A DNA stretch of 11,750 nucleotides, from positions 1 through 11,750 of the forward strand of contig DSCZ01000431.1 of assembly GCA_011048855.1 (NCBI GenBank), in the 5' to 3' direction. The notes beneath the pieces are model-generated. The model was not told the origin of the DNA, did no database searches, and saw only the letters and a program-made list of their open reading frames with translations. This stretch comes from Desulfobacteraceae bacterium (lineage in GTDB: Bacteria > Desulfobacterota > DSM-4660 > Desulfatiglandales > Desulfatiglandaceae). The position numbers and the translations under genes were made by a program. This document shows positions 1 to 6,537 of the stretch, one piece after another (within the stretch, counting starts at the first letter, position 1; each line of letters starts with the position of its first letter).

Positions 1-1
1 G

Positions 2-394
2 TATCTGGCCCGTGCCCATAGAGAGGCAACAGTCCGGATTTGCGAGGCCATGACCCGGGCAGGCGGCTACATTCTCCACCTTGATGCAACCCATGCCGGC
101 AATGCCCCGGCCTTGATGACAGGTCTTGACGGGCTCAGTAAAATCGTGCTTGCCAATGTAAAAATCCCAACCGAACACACCGAACACATCGTCCCCTTTC
201 TCAAAGAGATCAAAGAAGCCTACGGCACACCGATTGCCTGCGTCCATGACATGGGAGTCGGGATCTGCAAAGGGGTAAGTGATCGGCGAAGCCGTGACCG
301 GAGAGAAGGGTCCCGATGTGAGCGGAAATCCCTGGTACGGAAAAACCGGGGCTGTGTGAGGCGTGTGATCAAGCACCCGGGCCGTTTCAGATGA
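2..394 (+). pseudogene. Probable transposase remnant, open at left edge, degraded 3' end
   Basis: The reading frame enters from the left edge with no start codon and stops at 392-394. Up to about base 276 the translation looks like a real protein. It has a hydrophobic strand ending HLDAT, then GLDGLSKIVL, a helix HIVPFLKEIKEAYG, and VHDMG. This spacing of two aspartates (HLD and VHD) resembles the first two acidic residues of a DDE/RNase-H-fold transposase, and I recall similar sequence in transposases of sulfate reducers. After roughly base 276 the frame becomes an Arg/Ser-rich run (SDRRSRDRREGSR) that does not look like protein. A third acidic residue and the usual C-terminal half are therefore missing, suggesting a frameshift or truncation. 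The family is recalled from memory and has not been searched. A small unrelated gene fragment is the alternative. Confidence 0.45.
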
Positions 395-405
395 ACGGAC
401 CGGGT
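375..405. other. Strong stem-loop downstream of the transposase remnant
   Basis: ACCCGGGCCGTT (375-386) can pair with AACGGACCGGGT (394-405) across a 7-base loop. This gives 12 positions with one central mismatch. No T-run follows (ATAAATTTC comes next), so it is not a classical intrinsic terminator. It may be a remnant of a mobile-element end or a structured 3' end of the transposase transcript. The stretch from about 277 to 374 holds no coding region that I recognise. Confidence 0.5.
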
Positions 406-431
406 ATAAATTTCTTGAGATATGAAAAAAT

Positions 432-463
432 GGCCGGGGAGACTCTCTCCTCGGCCTTTTTTT
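432..463. terminator. Bidirectional intrinsic terminator
   Basis: GGCCGGGGAGA (432-442) and TCTCCTCGGCC (446-456) form an 11-bp stem with one G-U pair and a CTC loop. On the plus strand seven T follow (457-463). On the minus strand the A-run at 425-430 supplies the T-tract. It lies 36 bases beyond the minus-strand stop at 499, so it should end the oxidoreductase operon. It would also stop transcription arriving from the left. Confidence 0.85.
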
Positions 464-498
464 CTTCGCAAAATTCTTTGAAGCAGCTATCCGTTGTC

Positions 499-1791
499 TT
501 ATGGATTGACCTTGTCGATTATCGACAGGGCTTCTTCGGCCACCGGACCTCTGAAACGTCCGGAGACGGCTGCTTTCAGCATCGGAAGGTTGACTACCCG
601 CTCCAGTTTCGCCAGAACGGCAAGGGATGCCAGCGCGAAATCCGGCGGTCGCACCCCCTGCGACTTCAGGTCGACCGTGTGAACGCCGGCATCGGTCGGG
701 GGGATATCCACCCCCGCCAGCCTCAGTACCAGCGCACTTTCGTCGAGGGAGGAGAGGAGGGCTTTTCTGCGCGCGACCCCTTCCCCGGCAAGGGCGACCA
801 TCACCGTGGGTTTTTCGATTCCGGTAAAGACAATGTCTTCCGGAGAAAGAATCAGCTCACTGACCGAAGGTCCGCGAAGCACGGTGATGTTGTACTCGTT
901 TTTCTGACTCGCCCTGAGCCCCGCGGTCATCCCGGCCATGCAGAGGATCTCTCCTGCGGTCAGGATCCTCTGCCCGGCGCTTCCCAGCAGGACGATTTCC
1001 TCACGCGCCGCCCCTGGGGCTTCGAATACAGGCTCTATGGCGCGGGGAGGGGAAGGTTTTTTCTCCAGGGCCGCAACCCGGCGGTAATGAGTGCCGTACT
1101 CCTCTCTGAGGTTGCACTGAACCGGGCCGTCAAGCGGAGGAAGGGCGCACAGGCTTTCCTGTATCGTGGAAGGGGTGAGCTTGTTTCGCTTGCTGTATCT
1201 TCCGGTGCATATCCCCCAAATATCCATCACCGAGAAGCCGTTGAATCCGATCGCTTCTTCGATCTTATCCGGTAGATCTTTCCGGTAACTCGAGCACCGG
1301 GACACGAACGGAGCCCCTGCGGCCCGCACAAGCTCTGCTGCGTCCATCGGTCGCTCGAGCCTGTTCAGAAAACCCGATCCGACAACCGCATCGGGCGGGG
1401 TGGTAAAGGAGCACTGTCCCCCCGTCATGCCGTAATTGAAGTTGTTCAAGATCAGCAGCGTCAGGTCGACATTTCGGCGGCAGGCGCTTGCCACGTGAGC
1501 CCCTCCGATACCGAGGCCGCCGTCCCCCATCGTGACCACAACGGTAAGGTGTGGTTGCGCGGGCTTTATGCCGGTTGCGTAGGTCAGCGCGCGTCCGTGG
1601 AGGCCGTGAAATGCGTGGGTGTTGAAGAATGTGTCGAAAAGCCCCGAACAGCCGATATCGCTTACCAGAACCACTTGGTTCCCTTCGAGTCCCAGAGCCT
1701 GGAACGCTTTGTCGAGCGCTTTGGTGACCGTTTCGTGGGAACATCCCGGGCAGTAGGCGGGCGGGCGGTTCCTGTTGATAAGGCTAGCCAT
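499..1791 (-). CDS. 2-oxoacid:ferredoxin oxidoreductase, beta subunit fused to gamma domain
   Basis: 430 aa. Residues 1 to about 240 are the thiamine-diphosphate-binding beta subunit, with CPGC at 14-17, SDIGCSG with Cys48, the ThDP/metal motif GDGG at 89-92, and NNFNYGMTGGQ at 116-126. Cys14, Cys17, Cys48 and Cys195 are placed as the four ligands of the [4Fe-4S] cluster in KorB/PorB-type beta subunits. After a Pro-rich linker (about 245-262), residues 264-430 look like the gamma domain (PF01558 type), starting EIVLLGSAGQRILTAGEIL. The complex oxidises a 2-oxoacid with CoA to an acyl-CoA and reduces ferredoxin in the cytoplasm. The ATG lies inside the end of the alpha gene (8-base overlap) and GAGGAGGTGA precedes it, so translation is probably coupled. 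Substrate (2-oxoglutarate, branched-chain or aryl 2-oxoacid) is undetermined. The beta-gamma order in one chain is unusual; separate subunits or gamma-alpha fusions are more familiar. Confidence 0.88.
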   Translation of the reverse strand: MASLINRNRPPAYCPGCSHETVTKALDKAFQALGLEGNQVVLVSDIGCSGLFDTFFNTHAFHGLHGRALTYATGIKPAQPHLTVVVTMGDGGLGIGGAHVASACRRNVDLTLLILNNFNYGMTGGQCSFTTPPDAVVGSGFLNRLERPMDAAELVRAAGAPFVSRCSSYRKDLPDKIEEAIGFNGFSVMDIWGICTGRYSKRNKLTPSTIQESLCALPPLDGPVQCNLREEYGTHYRRVAALEKKPSPPRAIEPVFEAPGAAREEIVLLGSAGQRILTAGEILCMAGMTAGLRASQKNEYNITVLRGPSVSELILSPEDIVFTGIEKPTVMVALAGEGVARRKALLSSLDESALVLRLAGVDIPPTDAGVHTVDLKSQGVRPPDFALASLAVLAKLERVVNLPMLKAAVSGRFRGPVAEEALSIIDKVNP

Positions 1792-2905
1792 TTTTTATCA
1801 CCTCCTCGATCGTGGCAGGAGAAATGAGATCGCCGTTCATCTTTCCGAAGAACTCCACCGTTCTTTCACCCAGAACTCTCCTTATTTCCCGGACATATTG
1901 CCCCAGGTTCATCTCCACGACGACGATGCGCGCATACCCCTCCGTCTTTTTGCGGATCAACGCCTCAGGGACCGGCCACAGGGTTTTCAACACCATCAAT
2001 GACACCGGACGGCCGCAGGACTGAAGGTTTCTCACCGCGGCCATCGCGGCCCGTGCGGTGACCCCGTATGTGATCAGTAATGTGTCGGCTCCTTCGGCCG
2101 GCAGGTCTTCGAAGAACGTGAACCGGGAAAGGCCTTTTGTGACTTTATCCCCGAGCCTGCGGCGGTCGGCTTCGATCAGTGCGGGGTCAATCGTGATGAA
2201 CCCGTCTTCCCCGTGAGTGGAGGAGGTCTGACGGACGAGCACCTTTCCTCCGATCGGCAGAAACGGAGGGACCCCGGTTTCGGCATGCGACCGGAAGGGC
2301 AGATAGGGTTCCTGTTCGGGTGCCGTCTTTCTTTCCACGAGCGGCGGGGTGATCCAGGAGTCCATGTCCACGCTCTCGCGGGTCATGCCGATTTCCTTGT
2401 TGGAGGCTACGAACACCGGGCATCTGAACTCTTCGGCCAGGTTGAAGGCGTGCACCGTCAGTTCGTAGCAGTCCCGGACATCCACCGGCGCAAGCACGAT
2501 CACCGGAATCCCGCCGCTGCTTCCCCAGCGGAGAAACTGGACGTCTCCGTCGGCACCCCTGGTGGCGGACCCGGTGGAGGGTCCGAGGCGCTGAACATCG
2601 ACGATCACGATCGGGATCTCGCTGCCGATCGCAAACGATATATGCTCGCTGTAAAGGCTGATGCCCGGCCCCGATGTGGCGGTCATCACCTTGAGCCCCG
2701 CCATGGATGCGCCGAGGCAGGCTCCTGCGGATGCGATTTCGTCTTCGCACTGAAGACAGATCCCCCCGGCCGGGGGCAGCAGCCGCACCATCGAGCTGAA
2801 CACGGTCGTGGCCGGGGTTATCGGATAACCTGCAAAAAAACGGCACCCTGCCGCAAGGGCGCCGAGACCTATGGCTTCGTTTCCTTCCATGAAGGTCATG
2901 GCCAT
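1784..2905 (-). CDS. 2-oxoacid:ferredoxin oxidoreductase, alpha subunit (KorA/VorB type)
   Basis: 373 aa from the ATG at 2905. An in-frame ATG at 2950 would add 15 residues, but those codons run through the ribosome-binding site AAGGAGGTGG (2913-2922), so 2905 is the better start. Residues 1 to about 230 are the pyrimidine-binding domain, with GYPITPAT (26-33), CEDEIAS (52-58), TSGPG (76-80) and a QRLGPSTGSAT segment; the C-terminal third is the transketolase-C-like domain. The sequence fits alpha subunits of 2-oxoglutarate or 2-oxoisovalerate ferredoxin oxidoreductases, which form the active-site half facing the beta subunit. It is the first gene of a two-gene minus-strand operon. No separate ferredoxin-like delta subunit is encoded on either side, so electrons presumably leave from the beta-subunit cluster to free ferredoxin. 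Substrate class is not resolved. Confidence 0.9.
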   Translation of the reverse strand: MAMTFMEGNEAIGLGALAAGCRFFAGYPITPATTVFSSMVRLLPPAGGICLQCEDEIASAGACLGASMAGLKVMTATSGPGISLYSEHISFAIGSEIPIVIVDVQRLGPSTGSATRGADGDVQFLRWGSSGGIPVIVLAPVDVRDCYELTVHAFNLAEEFRCPVFVASNKEIGMTRESVDMDSWITPPLVERKTAPEQEPYLPFRSHAETGVPPFLPIGGKVLVRQTSSTHGEDGFITIDPALIEADRRRLGDKVTKGLSRFTFFEDLPAEGADTLLITYGVTARAAMAAVRNLQSCGRPVSLMVLKTLWPVPEALIRKKTEGYARIVVVEMNLGQYVREIRRVLGERTVEFFGKMNGDLISPATIEEVIKNG

Positions 2906-2912
2906 CGTTGTT

Positions 2913-2922
2913 CCACCTCCTT
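2913..2922 (-). promoter_or_regulatory. Ribosome-binding site of the alpha-subunit gene
   Basis: On the minus strand this reads AAGGAGGTGG, a near-perfect Shine-Dalgarno sequence 7 bases before the ATG at 2905. It decides the start against the longer frame from 2950. Confidence 0.85.
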
Positions 2923-3003
2923 CTTGAAAACTCAAAGACTGCAGGCACAACCGATTTTCCGGGATCGCTCCGGGCTCCCTCGGCCGGTCCGCCGCGTTCG
3001 TCC

Positions 3004-3015
3004 TAAGTATACTTA
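3004..3015. promoter_or_regulatory. 12-bp perfect palindrome, possible operator and/or -10 box
   Basis: TAAGTATACTTA is a perfect palindrome with no spacer. On each strand it contains TATACT, a five-of-six match to a sigma-70 -10 box. On the minus strand that box would place a start about 100 bases upstream of the alpha-subunit gene. I could not find a good -35 at the right distance, so its role as a promoter or dimeric-regulator site is inference. Confidence 0.35.
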
Positions 3016-3035
3016 ATCGGCCTGGACGTAAAGTC

Positions 3036-3050
3036 TTTTTCGGGGAAAAA
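3036..3050. repeat. Short inverted repeat in divergent promoter region
   Basis: TTTTTC and GAAAAA flank GGG, giving a 15-base sequence with 6-bp arms. It lies between the two divergent promoters. It is short and low in complexity, so it may be chance; an operator is possible. Confidence 0.3.
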
Positions 3051-3106
3051 TCGGTGAAATTGAATTCGGACGCATCTTTCTGGTTTTCTGACGCATGCTG
3101 TCATGT

Positions 3107-3112
3107 TATAGT
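3107..3112 (+). promoter_or_regulatory. Candidate -10 box for the kinase/regulator operon
   Basis: TATAGT matches five of six bases of the sigma-70 -10 consensus and lies 83 bases before the kinase start. The region 15-18 bases upstream is T-rich but gives only a poor -35 match, so this promoter would be weak or activator-dependent. Confidence 0.3.
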
Positions 3113-3180
3113 CCGAGTAAATGAACCGGCCGGTCGAATTCGGAAAAAGAACGTATTTACTCCGGCATCCCGGCCTTATC

Positions 3181-3186
3181 AGAGGA
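3181..3186 (+). promoter_or_regulatory. Ribosome-binding site deciding the kinase start
   Basis: AGAGGA lies 9 bases before the ATG at 3196. The earlier in-frame ATG at 3121 has no purine-rich site in front of it, so 3196 is preferred. Confidence 0.6.
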
Positions 3187-3195
3187 CTTTTCAGG

Positions 3196-5544
3196 ATGAC
3201 GTTCCGGATCGGAAAATCCGCGGTTTCACCCGTCGCAAGGGCTCTCATTGCGGCGATCGTTCTTTCGGCCATGGCTCTCACTTATTACTTTTTCAAAGAC
3301 CGGGAGACCGACCTTATCGTTGTTCATGCGGTTCAGAAAGGGAAAGGCTGGAACGAAAGCCTCGCTCATGGGGTTTCATCGGCTATCGAAGATATCGGGG
3401 CACCGGTACAGGTGCATCATTTTTTTGTGGACTCGAACCGGCTCAATGAAAACGGCTATCTTCAGGCGGTTCTGGAGGGAGGCGACCGACAGTTCAGGAG
3501 ACCCCGTTTCGGCGGTATTATCACTTCCGACGACCAGGCGTTCGCATCGTTGTTGGATGGCCGTGACCGGCTCTTCAAGGACGGCACATTGATTTTCTGC
3601 GGGCTGAAGTATTATGATGAATCCCAACTGGTGGTGCAGAATCTGGGTTCCGGGGATGTGGAGGCATTCAACCTGGAGCGGACCGCCGATTTCGTTCTTC
3701 ACCTTCACCCGGAGGCGAAAAAGGTTTTTGTGGTTTCCGACAATACCGAGGGCGTACAAACAACCCGGTCTCTGCTGGAAAATGCCGCCCCCGGACTCAT
3801 TGAAGTACTCGATTTCACGTTCTGGGACAATCTTTCCGCTGCAGAGCTTGTCGAGCGGCTGCAGGCGGTTCCCCCGGATGGCATCGTCCTTCTGCTGTCC
3901 TTCGTGGTGGATCGAAACGAAGTGCACTTTTCCCACAGAGAGGCCGTCACCCTGGTCACCGGCAATACTTCGGCACCTGTTTACTGCCTGTGGGATGCGG
4001 TGATAAAAGCCGGGATGGTGGACGACATCCTGACCGCCGGTTACGAGCAGGGCCGAAAGGCCGCAGAGGCCGCTTTCCGAATTCTTTCCGGTGAAGCCCT
4101 CGAGAGGCTTCCGGCAGCCGGGGACGGAGTCGAGGCCGGCGTGTTCGATTACAAACAGATCCGCCACCTTGGGGTCAGGTTTTCCGACCTGCCGAGAGGA
4201 AGCATAATCTTCAGCAAACCCTATTCCTTTTACGCCGAGAACAAGGGAAAAATCTGGGTTGTCACCGGAAGTATCCTCGCACTCAGCCTCATCATCATTT
4301 TGCTCGCCTTTCACATCATCAACCGGAGGGGAGCCGAGGCGGCCTTGAAGAGATATCTGAGCCGGCTGACGATTCTCCACAAGACCGATCGAGCGATTCT
4401 TGAAGCGGAATCCACCCATCGAACTCTCGAAGAGGCGCTGGGGTATGTCCGCGAACTGATTTCCTGCAAGTGTGTGCGGATGGAGGTGTTCGACACCCAC
4501 CGGGGAGAGGCTGTTTCGATCGCGGTGGATAGAGACGGGGAGGTTCGGTGGGAGGAAGAGTTTCTGTTCACCCTCGATGAAATCGTTCCCGGGCGTCTTG
4601 CTCAGGGTGAAGTCATCCGGTATCCGGACCTCTTTGCACTGGATTCGCCGACTCCGTATCTTCGATCTCTTATGGATGAAGGTATCCGGTCTCTGGTGAT
4701 GGTTCCCCTCTCCGCGAAAAGGGAACTGATCGGTTCGCTCAACCTTGGCGCCGGCGATCCGGAGAGCCTGGACGCCGAAAAGATCGAGATCGCCAAGGAA
4801 GTTGCCGCATCCCTTGCAGTGGCCTTACAGAACCGGCGATTGCTGGATGAGATTCTGCGCAACCAGAAGGAACTTCAGAAGATGTCCGCGCTGATCATAC
4901 AGGCCCAGGAAGCCGAACGGGCCAGGATATCCCGCGAACTGCACGATGAGATGGGGCAGGCCCTCACAGGCATCAGTATCAATCTTGCTGTGGCGGAAAA
5001 AAGCCTTTCATCGGAAGCAGACGGAAGGGTGGCACGAAGCTTGCGTGAGGCGAGGGTTTTGGCGGATGCGTCGTCGGATCAGATACGGGACCTGTCCATT
5101 TCTCTGAGGCCTGCAATGCTGGATGATCTGGGTCTTCTGCCTACCTTGAGGTGGTATGTGAACAATTTCAACGAACGTACAGGAATTCCGGTAATTTTTA
5201 AATCAGACAATTGTGATGTCGGTTTGCCGCCCGAGATGGCCATCGTGCTTTACCGGGTGGCACAGGAATCTCTGACAAACGCCGCCAGGCATGCGAAAGC
5301 CGGCCACGTGGATCTCAGGTTGAAGTGCAGCGGTGAGGCCGTGCATCTTGTCGTTGAAGACGATGGTGTCGGATTCAATGTGGATCTGGTTTGCGACAAG
5401 AGAAGTCCTGAGCGGTGTCTCGGTCTTCTCGGAATGAGAGAAAGGGTCGGTTTTCTGGGGGGAACCTTTGCGGTGGACTCCACACCGGAGGCCGGGACCC
5501 GTGTATCCGTTCAAATTCCGGTTGACGCAGGAGAGAAACCATGA
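3196..5544 (+). CDS. Membrane sensor histidine kinase with ABC-substrate-binding-like sensor, GAF, HisKA_3 and HATPase domains
   Basis: 782 aa from the ATG at 3196. Residues 13-33 are a membrane segment. Residues about 34-350 form a periplasmic domain resembling the ABC_sub_bind family (PF04392), with GGIITSDDQAFASLL, VFVVSDN and a typical end, DDILTAGYEQGRKAAEAAF. A second membrane segment covers 353-374. A GAF-like domain spans about 395-545 and a short helical linker follows. The dimerisation/phosphoacceptor domain of the NarX/DegS type has SRELHDEMGQAL with His583, and the ATPase domain has N box ESLTNAARHA (Asn695), G1 box DDGVGF (722-727) and GLLGMRERV. The kinase would detect a small periplasmic ligand and phosphorylate the regulator whose start codon overlaps its stop (ATGA). 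The ligand is unknown. The cytoplasmic GAF domain may provide a second input. Confidence 0.92.
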   Translation: MTFRIGKSAVSPVARALIAAIVLSAMALTYYFFKDRETDLIVVHAVQKGKGWNESLAHGVSSAIEDIGAPVQVHHFFVDSNRLNENGYLQAVLEGGDRQFRRPRFGGIITSDDQAFASLLDGRDRLFKDGTLIFCGLKYYDESQLVVQNLGSGDVEAFNLERTADFVLHLHPEAKKVFVVSDNTEGVQTTRSLLENAAPGLIEVLDFTFWDNLSAAELVERLQAVPPDGIVLLLSFVVDRNEVHFSHREAVTLVTGNTSAPVYCLWDAVIKAGMVDDILTAGYEQGRKAAEAAFRILSGEALERLPAAGDGVEAGVFDYKQIRHLGVRFSDLPRGSIIFSKPYSFYAENKGKIWVVTGSILALSLIIILLAFHIINRRGAEAALKRYLSRLTILHKTDRAILEAESTHRTLEEALGYVRELISCKCVRMEVFDTHRGEAVSIAVDRDGEVRWEEEFLFTLDEIVPGRLAQGEVIRYPDLFALDSPTPYLRSLMDEGIRSLVMVPLSAKRELIGSLNLGAGDPESLDAEKIEIAKEVAASLAVALQNRRLLDEILRNQKELQKMSALIIQAQEAERARISRELHDEMGQALTGISINLAVAEKSLSSEADGRVARSLREARVLADASSDQIRDLSISLRPAMLDDLGLLPTLRWYVNNFNERTGIPVIFKSDNCDVGLPPEMAIVLYRVAQESLTNAARHAKAGHVDLRLKCSGEAVHLVVEDDGVGFNVDLVCDKRSPERCLGLLGMRERVGFLGGTFAVDSTPEAGTRVSVQIPVDAGEKP

Positions 5545-6206
5545 ACAGGCCCGTTCGGGTACTCGTGGCCGACGATCACACCATTGTCCGCAAAGGCCTG
5601 TGCTCGCTGCTTGAAATGGAAGAGGGGATCGTGGTTGTCGGGGAAGCGGAAGACGGCCGGGAGGCACTTTCGAAGATCGACGAATGCCGGCCGGATGTGG
5701 TGCTCCTGGATATCACGATGCCGGGGCTCAATGGAATCGAAACCACCCGCAGGATCAACCGGCAGTACCCGGAAGTCAAAGTGGTGATCCTGACCATGCA
5801 CCTGAACGAGGAGTACATATTCGAAGCCCTGCGGGCCGGTGCGTCCGGGTACCTTTTGAAGCGCACCGCGCCGACGGATCTGATTTCGGCGATACGTGCG
5901 GCCCATCGGGGCGAGTCCTTCCTCAGCCCATCGGTTTCCCGCAAGGTGATCGAGCAGTATGTTCAACAAGGAGGGAGCCGTACAGATCTTCATGATCCTT
6001 TCGACACCCTGACGACCAGGGAGAGAGAGGTTCTTCAACTGATCGCCGAGGGCCGTTCTCCCAGTGCGATATCCGATGTGCTGTTCGTCAGCGTCAAGAC
6101 CGTTGAAAGTCACAGATCAAACCTTCTGCGGAAGCTGCAGGTGAAAAGCACCGCCGAGCTGACCCAGTATGCCGTCAGAAAGGGTCTCGTCAGCCTGGAG
6201 GAGTGA
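5541..6206 (+). CDS. NarL/FixJ-family response regulator
   Basis: 221 aa. The receiver domain (about 5-120) has acidic residues Asp11 and Asp12, phosphoacceptor Asp57 in VVLLDITMPG, switch residue Thr85 and Lys107. The C-terminal LuxR-type helix-turn-helix (about 153-216) starts LTTREREVLQLIAEG and has the recognition region SVKTVESHRSNLLRKL. All key receiver residues are present, so phosphorylation-dependent DNA binding is expected. Its ATG overlaps the kinase stop (5541-5544) and AGGAGAG precedes it, indicating a co-translated pair. Its targets are not known. The repeats in the next intergenic region and the downstream transporter operon are the nearest candidates. No terminator is visible after its stop. 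Confidence 0.95.
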   Translation: MNRPVRVLVADDHTIVRKGLCSLLEMEEGIVVVGEAEDGREALSKIDECRPDVVLLDITMPGLNGIETTRRINRQYPEVKVVILTMHLNEEYIFEALRAGASGYLLKRTAPTDLISAIRAAHRGESFLSPSVSRKVIEQYVQQGGSRTDLHDPFDTLTTREREVLQLIAEGRSPSAISDVLFVSVKTVESHRSNLLRKLQVKSTAELTQYAVRKGLVSLEE

Positions 6207-6254
6207 TCCCGGGCAACCTTCCTGACGTACCTCCCGCCCAGGGGGCATCCAATC

Positions 6255-6289
6255 AAAAAAATAGGGGTTTCAACGGGAAAAAATAGGGG
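6255..6289. repeat. Tandem 12-base direct repeat with 22-bp period, probable regulator site
   Basis: AAAAAATAGGGG occurs at 6256-6267 and again at 6278-6289, exactly 22 bp apart, about two helical turns. An outer inverted pair, AGGGGTT (6263-6269) and AACCCCT (6290-6296), adds symmetry. It lies upstream of the transporter operon and just after the response-regulator gene, so binding by that regulator or by RNA-polymerase activators is plausible but inferred. Confidence 0.45.
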
Positions 6290-6362
6290 AACCCCTTATT
6301 CCGCTCGATGACCCCTTGCCTGTAATCTCGATGACACTGACAATCGAATCGCGCCCCGGGCG

Positions 6363-6485
6363 GATCCATACATACATGATAGCATGAATCTCAACTTCAT
6401 CGTTCCGGTCTTGTTCCGGAATCCTGCTATCGCGGGAATGATGAAGTCGGCTCCAATCAGAGGTTGCATGCATAATGTATGATCG
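6363..6485. repeat. Degenerate REP/MITE-like palindromic element
   Basis: The core TCCTGC (6422-6427), loop TATC, GCGGGA (6432-6437) with flanking GGAA and ATGA is a variant of the widespread intergenic REP-type motif whose usual form is GGATTCCCGC...GCGGGAATGA. Around it, ACTTCATCGTTCC (6394-6406) pairs with GGAATGATGAAGT (6435-6447) with one mismatch. The outer ends GATCCATACAT (6363-6373) and ATGTATGATC (6477-6486) are also nearly complementary. Spurious translation of the core gives the familiar HSRxSxxPE and IPAxAGxxN phrases. The outer boundaries are approximate. Confidence 0.5.
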
Positions 6486-6537
6486 GAGGGGTGCACCGGG
6501 GTGGACACCCGAAACTGAAAACAAGGAGGCGCAGGAA

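Larger units (their letters stand above)
2906..3195. other. Divergent intergenic control region
   Basis: About 290 bases lie between the minus-strand oxidoreductase operon and the plus-strand kinase gene. Both genes read away from it, so it should hold two promoters. It contains the ribosome-binding site at 2913-2922, a 12-bp palindrome at 3004-3015, an A/T inverted repeat at 3036-3050 and a -10-like box at 3107-3112. I see no convincing gene in it on either strand; a minus-strand open frame ending at 3003 lies mostly under the kinase gene and resembles nothing known to me. Confidence 0.6.
6207..6537. other. Non-coding region between response regulator and transporter operon
   Basis: 331 bases with no convincing gene. 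It holds a tandem 12-base repeat (6255-6289), a weak -10-like TGTAAT at 6321-6326 preceded by no good -35, a degenerate REP/MITE-like element (about 6363-6485), and the strong ribosome-binding site AAGGAGG (6523-6529) of the first transporter gene. No intrinsic terminator follows the regulator gene, so read-through into the transporter is possible. I found no -24/-12 (sigma-54) promoter. Confidence 0.6.

Noticed and set aside
279..359. Short plus-strand frame after a TAA at 276-278, translating to VIGEAVTGEKGPDVSGNPW and a few more residues
   Set aside because: It reads plausibly as peptide, but is only 26 codons long, has a weak GTG start with no ribosome-binding site, and does not clearly continue the transposase. 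Chance cannot be excluded.
277..405. Group II intron 3' end or other structured ribozyme
   Set aside because: Considered because of the compact GC-rich stems, but I could not find a domain V-like hairpin or the conserved terminal sequences.
391..1275. Long plus-strand open frame (294 codons) opposite the beta-gamma oxidoreductase gene
   Set aside because: Composition is typical of an antisense shadow (Arg/Gly/His-rich, no recognisable domain), and the minus strand has an intact, motif-rich gene.
3121..3195. Longer kinase N terminus from the ATG at 3121
   Set aside because: No ribosome-binding site precedes it and the added 25 residues are basic and unlike a signal segment; 3196 has AGAGGA at good spacing.
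3376..4500. Minus-strand open frame of 374 codons under the kinase gene
   Set aside because: No family resemblance and no ribosome-binding site; the plus-strand kinase frame is complete with all motifs.
6286..6295. GGGGAACCCC as an intrinsic terminator for the response-regulator gene
   Set aside because: The loop would be only two bases and no proper T-tract follows; it fits better as part of a binding site.
6207..6537. Sigma-54 promoter upstream of the TRAP operon
   Set aside because: No TGGCAC-N5-TTGC arrangement was found, and the neighbouring regulator is of the NarL type without a sigma-54 interaction domain.
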